Shown here piece after piece: positions 1 through 5,788 of a stretch of 15,469 bases of DNA (position 1 is the first letter of the stretch; each line of letters opens with the position of its first letter). The position numbers and the translations under genes are program-made. Under the pieces are notes generated by a model, which was not told the DNA's origin, made no database searches, and was given only the letters and a program-made list of their open reading frames with translations. This stretch comes from WYEG01 sp049414625 (GTDB lineage Bacteria > Desulfobacterota > Thermodesulfobacteria > Thermodesulfobacteriales > Thermodesulfobacteriaceae): contig JBMSAU010000032.1 of the NCBI GenBank assembly GCA_049414625.1, positions 1 through 15,469 of the forward strand, written 5' to 3'.

Positions 1-2508
1 AAGAAATATTGAGGTAGCGTAGGATGAGAGAGATACCGCTTTCGGGTTTTTCCCCGAGATAAGGTTGATGATATGTTCAAGCATCCCCTGCTCTTTTCGC
101 AAAAGGGAAACCCTTTGGGTAAGCTCCTCAACCTGGGCTTTGATTGCTTCAGACCTTTTTAAGTTTTCTTCAAGCCTTGCAACCTCTCGGTCAATTTTTT
201 CTTTCTCAAGCCTTAGCCCCTCAACATTTTCTTTTAGGACCTTAAGCTCAAAAGAAACCTCATCAAGGCTTATCTGGGAAAAAACTTCGTGCTTAGTTCT
301 TAGCTCTTCATCAAGCCTTGCCAAGCTCTCAGTTAGACTAAAGAGACGCTTTTTATAGTCCTCAACCTCCTTCTCAAGCCCTTCAAGGTAAGCTACACGG
401 GAGATGGCTTCTTTTAATTCGGAAAGCCTAAAGAAGAGCCCTCTTTTTTTCAGAGAGAAGACCTTGGCTAAAGCCTCCCTATAATGCAAAACCTCTCTTT
501 TAATTGAATTCCTTGTCTCTTCAAGCTTAACCTGAAGTCCGCTTAGCTTTCTTGAAGACTCTTCTTTTTTGCCTGTTAATTCATTAAAAGTTCTCTCAAA
601 GGCGGTGATCTCTTTATTCAATTCTGAAAGCTCTCTTTCCATCTTTTCAAGGGATGGCTTTTCTTCATAGCCAAGCTCAGAGAATTTAACTTCAACGCTC
701 CTTAGTTGCTCTTCAAGCCTTGCCTTATCCTGAAGAAGAGCCTCCTTTTCTTTATGAAGATTTTTTACTTTATTTTCAAGCCCTTCTAATTCCCTCTTTA
801 ATTCATCTTCAGAAAGGCTTTGAGATAGTTTAATATGGGGAGACCCCTCGGCTTGCGCCTCACGGTGATAAACTTTGTTTTTTAAGGCAGACCTCAGGGT
901 TTCAATTTTTCTCCTTAATTCCTCTTCAAATTCTATTTTTGTTCTTGAAAGTAGGCTTTTTCTTTCTCCTAAAAGCTCTGACCTTTTTTCTCTTTTCTTC
1001 CTTAGTTCTTCTTCAAGCTTTGGGATCTCTTCGGAAAGGATGGTTATTCTTTCAACATCTTTCTCGCTTAAGCTTGCCTTATGGGGATGAGAGGTTGACC
1101 CGCAGAGCGGACAGGCTTCCCCTTCTTTCAATCTCTCAGCAAACCTTTGAAGAAGGCTTAGGTCCCTTAAAACTTCATACTCTTTCTTCTTCTTGTTAAG
1201 CCTTTCTTCAAGGTCTTTGATGCTTGCTTCAAGCTCCCCTAAAGCTTTTTCTACTTCCTTAAGCCGGAGGAGGTCTTGATACTCCTTCTCAAGTTTTGAA
1301 AGCTCAACCATAATGTTTATGGCTTCCTTTTCTTCCCTTAGCCTTTCAACTTGAGCTGTTAACTCCTTTAGCCTCCTTTCTAAGCTCTCAAGCTTGGCGT
1401 TAGCTTCTTTTTCTCTTTGCAAAAGCTTAAACAGGTCTTCAAGCTTTATCTTCTTTTCCCTTAGAGCGGAAATCCTCTCCTTTTCTTTTTCAAGCTCGCT
1501 TAGCCTTTCTGCTATCTTCTTTAAGGCTATTTTTTCCTCTTCAAGCTGAGCGAGGGTTTCCTTCTCTGAGCTTTTTAACCTTTTTAGCTCCTTCCAGCGT
1601 CTTCTAAGGTCTTCGTAATAGGGCAAAATCTCCTTGAAAGCCCTAAGCCTTGCCACTTCCCTTTCCTTTTCCTCAAACTCTTCTTTTTTCTGCAAAAGAA
1701 GCCTTTTTTCTTCTTCTAAGGCTTTTTTTCTTTCAAGAAGCATGTAGAGGTTTTCTAATCTTTTTAGGCTTTCCTCTTTGCGTCTTAGCTCTTCTTTTAG
1801 GAGGGCTTCTTTTTGATGAAGCTTTCTTAAATCTTCTTTTGTCCTCACGACCCTTTCCTTTAGCTCTTCTAAACTTTGGGCTTCGCAGGACCGAAGAAGG
1901 GTTGAAAGCTCGGTGGTTAAGTTATCCAGTTCAGCCTTTAGCTCTTTGTTTTTCTCTTTCAGATACTCTTCAAGTTTAGAGAAAATTTCAAGCTGAAAGA
2001 GCCTCTCAAAAAGGGCTACTCTTTCCTTTTTTTCAGCAAGCAGGACCTCGCGGTATTCTCCTTGGGGAAGGAGCAAAACCCTCTTAAACTGCTTAGCATC
2101 AAGCTTAAGAATGTCTTTCAAAATTTGGTTTACCTCTGTGAACTTGTTTGAACGGAGCCTCCCGTTAATCCAAAGATAGGCTTCTCGGTCTCTGAGAGCT
2201 AAGGCTGGAAGCCTTCTTACAACCTTAATCTCATCCTTCCCAAAAAGAAAGCGGAAGCCAACCTCTGGGACCACCCGAGCCCCTGGTTTTATATAATGGG
2301 AAATGAGATGCTCAACCCTTCTTTCAGGAAAGCTTGTCTCGCCGTATAGGGCAAAGAGAATGGCGTCAAAAAGGGTAGTTTTTCCAGCTCCAATCTCCCC
2401 AAAGATCAAGAAAAGCCTGCTATCCTGAAGGAGCCGAAACTCCTCCTCGGATATCGAGACCCCCAAGTAGGGACCAAACCCCTTGATGGTAAGCTCTAAA
2501 GGAAGCAT
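1..2508 (-). CDS. sbcC: SbcC/Rad50-type exonuclease subunit, partial (C-terminus beyond the left edge)
   Basis: SMC-like ATPase that works with the SbcD nuclease to open hairpins and process DNA double-strand ends. Translation from the ATG at 2508 stays open for 836 codons to base 1. Seen: an N-terminal ATPase half with Walker A GEIGAGKT at residues 37-44; a very long Glu/Lys/Leu-rich coiled coil; a zinc-hook CPLCGS with Cys466 and Cys469 near the middle; a second coiled coil; then LISGKNPKAVSL near the edge, resembling the start of the C-terminal ATPase half of SbcC proteins. The signature motif and Walker B would lie outside the window, so the full protein is probably near 1000 residues. 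It starts 12 bases after smpB stops and is probably co-transcribed with it; no strong ribosome binding site lies just upstream. sbcD is not in the window. The zinc hook and ATPase start make the family clear. Confidence 0.93.
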   Translation of the reverse strand, partial: MLPLELTIKGFGPYLGVSISEEEFRLLQDSRLFLIFGEIGAGKTTLFDAILFALYGETSFPERRVEHLISHYIKPGARVVPEVGFRFLFGKDEIKVVRRLPALALRDREAYLWINGRLRSNKFTEVNQILKDILKLDAKQFKRVLLLPQGEYREVLLAEKKERVALFERLFQLEIFSKLEEYLKEKNKELKAELDNLTTELSTLLRSCEAQSLEELKERVVRTKEDLRKLHQKEALLKEELRRKEESLKRLENLYMLLERKKALEEEKRLLLQKKEEFEEKEREVARLRAFKEILPYYEDLRRRWKELKRLKSSEKETLAQLEEEKIALKKIAERLSELEKEKERISALREKKIKLEDLFKLLQREKEANAKLESLERRLKELTAQVERLREEKEAINIMVELSKLEKEYQDLLRLKEVEKALGELEASIKDLEERLNKKKKEYEVLRDLSLLQRFAERLKEGEACPLCGSTSHPHKASLSEKDVERITILSEEIPKLEEELRKKREKRSELLGERKSLLSRTKIEFEEELRRKIETLRSALKNKVYHREAQAEGSPHIKLSQSLSEDELKRELEGLENKVKNLHKEKEALLQDKARLEEQLRSVEVKFSELGYEEKPSLEKMERELSELNKEITAFERTFNELTGKKEESSRKLSGLQVKLEETRNSIKREVLHYREALAKVFSLKKRGLFFRLSELKEAISRVAYLEGLEKEVEDYKKRLFSLTESLARLDEELRTKHEVFSQISLDEVSFELKVLKENVEGLRLEKEKIDREVARLEENLKRSEAIKAQVEELTQRVSLLRKEQGMLEHIINLISGKNPKAVSLSSYATSIFL

Positions 2509-2520
2509 CTAAAAGATTTT

Positions 2521-2991
2521 TTACTTTATCTTTCCTTTATACTTTCTGTTGAGCTCCCTTTCAAGCTCTCTCCGTTTGATATCTTCCCTTCGGTCGTGGA
2601 CCTTTTTTCCTCGAGCAAGGGCTAACTCTATCTTGGCAATGCCCCGGGAATTAAAGTACACCTTTAAGGGGATAAGGGTATAGCCCTTTAGTTGTACCTT
2701 GCCAGCAAGTCTTTTTATCTCCCTTTTGTGAAGAAGGAGCTTTCTCGTTCTTGTTGGGTCAGCAAGCTTTGCCTCCCTGCTATGAGGGTATGGGCTTATG
2801 TGAAAGTTATAAAGATAGACCTCGCCATCAACCACTCTGGCAAAGGCATCGGATAGGTTTGCCCTACCTTCCCTTAAAGATTTTACTTCCCAGCCTTCAA
2901 GCACAATCCCAGCTTCATAAGTTTCTTCCACTTCATAAAGATGGCTTGCCTTTCTGTTGGTGCAGACAATCTTTTTTCCAGCTTCTCCCAT
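2521..2991 (-). CDS. smpB: SsrA-binding protein SmpB
   Basis: Binds tmRNA and delivers it to stalled ribosomes for trans-translation. The 156-residue product matches the usual SmpB length and shows the conserved start NRKASHLYEVEETYEAGI, then LEGWEVKSLREGRANLSDAF, the middle KVYFNSRGIAKIELALARGK, and a basic C-terminal tail RREDIKRRELERELNRKYKG that normally enters the mRNA path. The open frame extends 45 codons further upstream to 3126, but that part would overlap the divergent endonuclease Q gene and does not look like SmpB. ATG 2991, preceded by AAAGAG, gives the family's length; ATG at 3009 is an alternative giving six more residues. No tmRNA gene is visible here. First gene of a likely smpB-sbcC transcript. 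Confidence 0.95.
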   Translation of the reverse strand: MGEAGKKIVCTNRKASHLYEVEETYEAGIVLEGWEVKSLREGRANLSDAFARVVDGEVYLYNFHISPYPHSREAKLADPTRTRKLLLHKREIKRLAGKVQLKGYTLIPLKVYFNSRGIAKIELALARGKKVHDRREDIKRRELERELNRKYKGKIK

Positions 2992-3030
2992 ACTCTTTAA
3001 AGATAACATCAAAGTGCTAAATTTAAAGCC

Positions 3031-4350
3031 ATGGAAAGCCAAAGAAAAAATCAAATTCTTCCGCCAAAAGAAGTCCTTGAAAAATCCTTTCTTGCAGACC
3101 TTCATATCCACAGTAAGTTCAGCCAAGCAAGCTCAAAAAATATGGAACCAAAGACTCTTTGGGAAGTAGGGAAGTTAAAAGGGCTCTCAGTCATTGGAAC
3201 AGGCGATTTTACCCATCCAGCTTACCTCAAAGAGCTAAAAGAACTCCTCGAGTATGATGAAAAAAGCGGGCTCTACATCTACAAGGGCTCAGCTGGGGAG
3301 CCCCCCTATTTTGTGCCAACCGCAGAAATATCCCTTATCTATTCCACAAAGTCTAAAACAAACCGCCGAGTCCATCTTATTCTTATTGCTCCGAACTTTG
3401 AGGTTGTAGAAGAGATAAACAAATATCTTTCCAAGCTTGGTAATCTTCTTGCTGACGGACGTCCAACCTTCGGGGTTCAAGCAGAGGCTTTAGTGTTAGA
3501 ACTTATGAAGATTTCGCCTGAGGTCTTGGTAATTCCTGCTCATGCCTGGACCCCTTGGTATTCTGTTTTTGGAGCCTTCTCAGGCTTTGACACCCTGGAA
3601 GAAGCCTTCGGCTCGGCAACACCCTACATTTTTGCCATCGAGACCGGTCTTTCTTCTGACCCGGAGATGAACTGGCGTATTTCAGCCCTTGACACGATTA
3701 CCCTTGTGTCAAACTCAGATGCCCACTCCCCGGCAAAGATTGGAAGAGAGGCAACCGCCTTTTTCTTACCCTTAACTTATGAAAGCATCCTTCGTGGGGT
3801 TAGAGAAGGTAAGATTGCATACACCATCGAATTCTATCCTGAAGAAGGTAAATACCATTACGACGGGCATAGAGCCTGCGGAGTAGTGCTACATCCAAAG
3901 GAAACGAAGCTCAACAGCGGAAAGTGCCCCAAATGCGGAGCTTCGCTTACCATCGGTGTCCTTCACCGGGTTGAGGACCTTGCCGATAGAGACGAGGGCT
4001 TCATTCCCCAGAATAAACCCTATTCTGTCCATTTGGTCCCTTTGATAGAAATCCTTGCTGAGGTCTACAACCTCAACGCCTCGAGTAAAAGCGTAGAAAA
4101 GCTTTACCGAACGGTCATTGAGCGAGTGGGCACGGAGTTTGACATTCTTTTGAAAAAGTCACTGGATGAGCTTAAAAAGGTTCTTGACGAAAGGCTTGTT
4201 TTAGCTCTTTCCAGGATGCGGGAAGGTAAAGTTTTTGTTCAGCCTGGGTATGACGGGGTGTATGGAAAGGTCTTGGTTTTTCCTCCTAAGGATGATGAAG
4301 AAAACACAAAAGCATCTGGGCAACAATCTTTGTTTACCTTACAAAAATAG
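3031..4350 (+). CDS. Endonuclease Q (PHP-domain nuclease for deaminated DNA bases)
   Basis: Belongs to the endonuclease Q family (formerly an uncharacterised PHP family), known from Thermococcales and some bacteria to nick 5' of uracil, hypoxanthine and related lesions. Metal-binding PHP motifs are all present: D23-L-H25-I-H27, GTGDF with Asp59 and His62, PAHAWTP with His171, and NSDAHSP with Asp230 and His232. A zinc-finger-like part follows with Cys283, Cys299 and Cys302 (CPKCG). The 439-residue length is close to the archaeal enzymes. The extreme C-terminus, QQSLF at residues 431-435, resembles a bacterial clamp-binding peptide. The start is fixed to ATG 3031 because the PHP motif follows about 20 residues later; its Shine-Dalgarno is weak. 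It diverges from smpB across 39 bases, so promoters may reach into neighbouring coding sequence. The family is clear; activity on particular bases is inferred from relatives. Confidence 0.9.
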   Translation: MESQRKNQILPPKEVLEKSFLADLHIHSKFSQASSKNMEPKTLWEVGKLKGLSVIGTGDFTHPAYLKELKELLEYDEKSGLYIYKGSAGEPPYFVPTAEISLIYSTKSKTNRRVHLILIAPNFEVVEEINKYLSKLGNLLADGRPTFGVQAEALVLELMKISPEVLVIPAHAWTPWYSVFGAFSGFDTLEEAFGSATPYIFAIETGLSSDPEMNWRISALDTITLVSNSDAHSPAKIGREATAFFLPLTYESILRGVREGKIAYTIEFYPEEGKYHYDGHRACGVVLHPKETKLNSGKCPKCGASLTIGVLHRVEDLADRDEGFIPQNKPYSVHLVPLIEILAEVYNLNASSKSVEKLYRTVIERVGTEFDILLKKSLDELKKVLDERLVLALSRMREGKVFVQPGYDGVYGKVLVFPPKDDEENTKASGQQSLFTLQK

Positions 4351-4370
4351 CAACGCTTTAGCCTAAGAAA

Positions 4371-4384
4371 CGACAAATTTGTCG
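4371..4384. promoter_or_regulatory. Perfect 14-bp palindrome, candidate operator
   Basis: CGACAAATTTGTCG is its own reverse complement over all 14 bases. It lies 20 bases after the EndoQ stop and about 25 bases upstream of the candidate -35 box of the secreted-protein gene. There is no following T-run, so a terminator role is unlikely; a dimeric repressor or activator site is the simplest reading. No regulator is identified in the window. Confidence 0.4.
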
Positions 4385-4409
4385 AAAGATCAACTAAGAC
4401 AAAGCTCTT

Positions 4410-4438
4410 TTGCTAGGGAATAAATCTTGCAATAAATT
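4410..4438 (+). promoter_or_regulatory. Candidate sigma70-type promoter of the secreted-protein gene
   Basis: TTGCTA (4410-4415) and TAAATT (4433-4438) are separated by 17 bases, each matching four of six consensus bases. They lie 34 bases before the start codon in the only noncoding stretch upstream of the gene. The region is A/T-rich, so chance matches are easy. Confidence 0.35.
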
Positions 4439-4472
4439 TATAAAACACAAGAAACACAAAGGAGGTGGGCAT

Positions 4473-5045
4473 ATGAAAGGGTTATTTTTTCTCTTCTTTT
4501 GGCTTTTGGTGTTTGCACTTCCTCAAGGCTATGCCAAGGATGTAGACTTAGGCATTTCTCTTTCAGATGGAAAAGTTAGAAGCTTCTATTTAGCCATCGG
4601 AGATTATTTTAGGGTTCCTGAAGAGAAAATCATAATCATAAAAAAAAGGTATCCGGTAATAGTTGAGTATGAGCTTCCGGTCCTTTTTTTAATCGTAAGG
4701 GAAGCGCGAGTTTCTCCTGATGTGGTCATAAGGCTTCGGCAAAGAGGTTATTCTTGGGTTGAAATCATGCTCCGCTTTGGTTTAAGACCGGAGGTCGTGT
4801 TTGAAAGGTACATCGTCTATGGTCCCCCTTATGGTAAAGCCTGGGGACATCATAAGCATCGTAAAAGAAAGATTGTCTTGACTGACCATGATATAATCGT
4901 CCTTTCAAATGTAAAATTTATATATGAATACTACCAGGAGCCTCCTGAGGTCGTTATCAAGTATAAAGAAAGACACCCTCGCTTCGTTGATGTCCATTAT
5001 GTAATGTATGAAGAAAAAAGTGAAAAAAGAAGGAAAGGTTTGTAG
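4473..5045 (+). CDS. Secreted protein of unknown function
   Basis: I do not recognise the family. The 190-residue product begins with MK, a hydrophobic stretch (residues 3-17) and GYA|KD, a plausible signal peptidase I site after Ala21, so export across the inner membrane is likely. The mature part mixes short hydrophobic strands with basic segments; the middle, about residues 66-110, includes ELPVLFLIVREARVSPDVV and RGYSWVEIMLRFGLRP, followed by a His/Lys/Arg-rich patch (HHKHRKRK). No catalytic or metal motif is obvious and there are no further membrane segments. ATG 4473 is chosen over an in-frame upstream TTG at 4410 because AAAGGAGGT sits 5-12 bases before it and the signal peptide starts exactly there. 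The gene has its own candidate promoter and faces a terminator, so it is probably monocistronic. Confidence 0.82.
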   Translation: MKGLFFLFFWLLVFALPQGYAKDVDLGISLSDGKVRSFYLAIGDYFRVPEEKIIIIKKRYPVIVEYELPVLFLIVREARVSPDVVIRLRQRGYSWVEIMLRFGLRPEVVFERYIVYGPPYGKAWGHHKHRKRKIVLTDHDIIVLSNVKFIYEYYQEPPEVVIKYKERHPRFVDVHYVMYEEKSEKRRKGL

Positions 5046-5090
5046 AAGAGAAGCGGTTCGAATTAGTTTGAATAGTAAAAGCTTTAAAAG

Positions 5091-5115
5091 AAAAAAGGGG
5101 GCTAACGCCCCCTTT
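5091..5115. terminator. Bidirectional Rho-independent terminator
   Basis: GGGGGC (5097-5102), loop TAAC, GCCCCC (5107-5112) forms a perfect six-pair GC stem, extended by AAA/TTT pairs. On the minus strand it is followed by TTTTTTCTTTT, a strong U-tract, 20 bases after the lipoprotein stop. On the plus strand the tract is only TTT then C, so it is weaker there but lies 51 bases after the secreted-protein stop. It probably serves both convergent genes. Confidence 0.85.
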
Positions 5116-5132
5116 CGTTAGAAATTACTAAA

Positions 5133-5372
5133 TTACTTTTTCTCGGCTGGTTTTTCTGCTGGTTTTTCAGCTGGTGTTTCAGCTGGAGCCTGCTGACCAG
5201 TCTGGTTACCAGTTTCATTTCCTGCTGGCTGAGCAGGCTGTTCTGGCTGAGCGGGTTGGGTTGCGGGAGCTTTCTCTGTCTTAGGAGCTTCTTCTTTCTT
5301 TTTGCAGCCAGCTGTTACACCGACCATACCAGCAACAGCTAAGGCGAGGACCAAAGAAAGCACCTTCTTCAT
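5133..5372 (-). CDS. Small Pro/Ala/Glu-rich lipoprotein
   Basis: A 79-residue product with a clear export signal: MKK, a hydrophobic core at residues 4-21, then TAGC with Cys23 as the probable lipidated residue, followed by KKKEE. The mature part is only about 57 residues and is low complexity: Pro/Ala/Gln/Glu, ending in AEKP-AEKP-AEKK repeats. It is probably a flexible membrane-anchored tail. There is no recognisable domain, so its function is unknown; it could be a small structural or envelope peptide. An excellent GGAGGAGGG site precedes ATG 5372 by six bases. Upstream on the same strand there is a perfect TTGACA box; downstream is a strong terminator, so it is likely its own transcript. 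Confidence 0.82.
   Translation of the reverse strand: MKKVLSLVLALAVAGMVGVTAGCKKKEEAPKTEKAPATQPAQPEQPAQPAGNETGNQTGQQAPAETPAEKPAEKPAEKK
5146..5181. repeat. Three 12-bp tandem repeats within the lipoprotein gene
   Basis: GCTGGTTTTTCT (5146-5157), GCTGGTTTTTCA (5158-5169) and GCTGGTGTTTCA (5170-5181) are near-identical in-frame units encoding AEKP, AEKP and AETP on the minus strand. Copy number could vary between strains without breaking the frame. Confidence 0.75.
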
Positions 5373-5400
5373 GATTAATCCCTCCTCCTAAAATTTTTTA

Positions 5401-5431
5401 TTAATAATCCTACGGTTTTAAAAGTTGTCAA
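5401..5431 (-). promoter_or_regulatory. Candidate promoter of the lipoprotein gene
   Basis: On the minus strand a perfect TTGACA (complement of 5426-5431) is followed 19 bases later by TATTAA (complement of 5401-5406). The -35 match is exact; the -10 is four of six and the spacing is one or two bases long. It is the only good match upstream of the lipoprotein start and lies 12 bases outside the repeat element. Confidence 0.45.
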
Positions 5432-5497
5432 TAGGTTAAAAAAGGGCTGTTTAAAAAAATTTGTGCAAGCCCCCCTGTTGTCTCCCCGAGGCGTCAG

Positions 5498-5542
5498 CCG
5501 AGGGGTCCCTCGGCACTTGCGTGCCTCGGGATGACATCCCGA
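5498..5542. repeat. Chain of three adjacent hairpins
   Basis: CCGAGGGGTCCCTCGG (5498-5513), GGCACTTGCGTGCC (5512-5525) and TCGGGATGACATCCCGA (5526-5542) are consecutive stem-loops with stems of 7, 5 and 7 pairs. They lie inside the MITE-like element, and there is no U-tract on either strand. Confidence 0.65.
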
Positions 5543-5623
5543 AGTGCCGTCTCGAACGAAGTGTCTTATGGGACGCCGTCCCGAACGAAGTGAGGAGGGA
5601 CGCCGTCCCGAGCGAAGCGAGGG
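5541..5623. repeat. Tandem ~27-bp repeat, two good copies and one degenerate
   Basis: The copies at 5570-5596 and 5597-5623 both begin GGGACGCCGTCCCGA and differ at a few later positions; a diverged copy lies at 5541-5569. Each intact unit starts with a small perfect palindrome, GGGAC-GCC-GTCCC, followed by GCGAAGCGAGG or ACGAAGTGAGG. Confidence 0.75.
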
Positions 5624-5642
5624 ATGCCTCGCTATCGCTCGG
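5608..5642. repeat. Long hairpin in the repeat element
   Basis: CCGAGCGAAGCGAGG (5608-5622), loop GATG, then CCTCGCTATCGCTCGG (5627-5642) pair over 15 base pairs with a single bulged A. It is the strongest secondary structure in the window; no T-run follows, so it is not a standard terminator. Confidence 0.75.
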
Positions 5643-5708
5643 CAAGACAAAAAAAGGGTTGCTCGGCAATACAAGAGAGAGGTTGCTCGGTAGGAACAAA
5701 GTAGGGTG
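5637..5708. repeat. Three 24-bp tandem repeats
   Basis: Units start with GCTCGG at 5637, 5661 and 5685, exactly 24 bases apart. The first two share GCTCGGCAA, AC/AA-rich middles and a final GGTT; the third is more diverged. They directly continue from the right arm of the long hairpin and lead to the right-hand end of the element. Confidence 0.7.
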
Positions 5709-5733
5709 ACATTTGAACAGCCCCCATTTCTTC

Positions 5734-5761
5734 TTGAATTTTGGTTAGAAAATACTAAATT
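5734..5761 (+). promoter_or_regulatory. Candidate promoter of leuC
   Basis: TTGAAT (5734-5739) and TAAATT (5756-5761) are spaced by 16 bases, each four of six to consensus, and lie 27 bases before the leuC start, just outside the repeat element. The 65-base leader shows no leucine-rich leader peptide, T-box or attenuator hairpin. Confidence 0.35.
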
Positions 5762-5788
5762 AAGGGAAATTCTGAGAGGAGGGTCTTG

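Larger units (their letters stand above)
5444..5723. mobile_element. MITE-like palindromic repeat element
   Basis: A GC-rich, hairpin-dense block set in an A/T-rich gap between the lipoprotein gene and leuC. Its ends are inverted repeats: GGGCTGTTTAAA (5444-5455) and TTTGAACAGCCC (5712-5723), matching 11 of 12 bases. The inside holds several small palindromes and two sets of tandem repeats but no credible gene; the open frames across it on both strands are translations of the repeats. A GGGCTGTT-type end is reminiscent of insertion-sequence ends, so a transposase-mobilised element is plausible. No target duplication is visible, so it could instead be a dispersed intergenic palindromic repeat family. 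Boundaries are inferred. Confidence 0.5.

Noticed and set aside
65..1979. Several plus-strand open frames over the left end (for example 65-358, 939-1199 and 1650-1979)
   Set aside because: They are antisense to the uninterrupted sbcC frame and encode only Leu/Phe/Ser-rich sequence expected opposite Glu/Lys-rich coiled coil.
2992..3126. N-terminal extension of SmpB to 201 residues
   Set aside because: It would overlap the EndoQ gene, shows no SmpB similarity, and the ATG at 2991 gives the normal family length.
4442..4460. AAACACAAG/AAACACAAA direct repeat before the secreted-protein start
   Set aside because: Only two 9-bp copies in an A-rich leader; easily due to chance.
5053..5070. GGTTCGAAT resembling a tRNA T-loop
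   Set aside because: No acceptor, D or anticodon arms can be found around it; it is a chance match just after a stop codon.
5541..5708. Possible CRISPR array
   Set aside because: The units are tandem with no unique spacers, only two or three copies each, and no cas gene is nearby.
5375..5709. Open frames on both strands across the repeat block (5375-5674, 5451-5699, 5461-5709)
   Set aside because: They are translations of the hairpin and tandem repeats, with no start site or protein family; such frames are a common mis-annotation of palindromic repeats.
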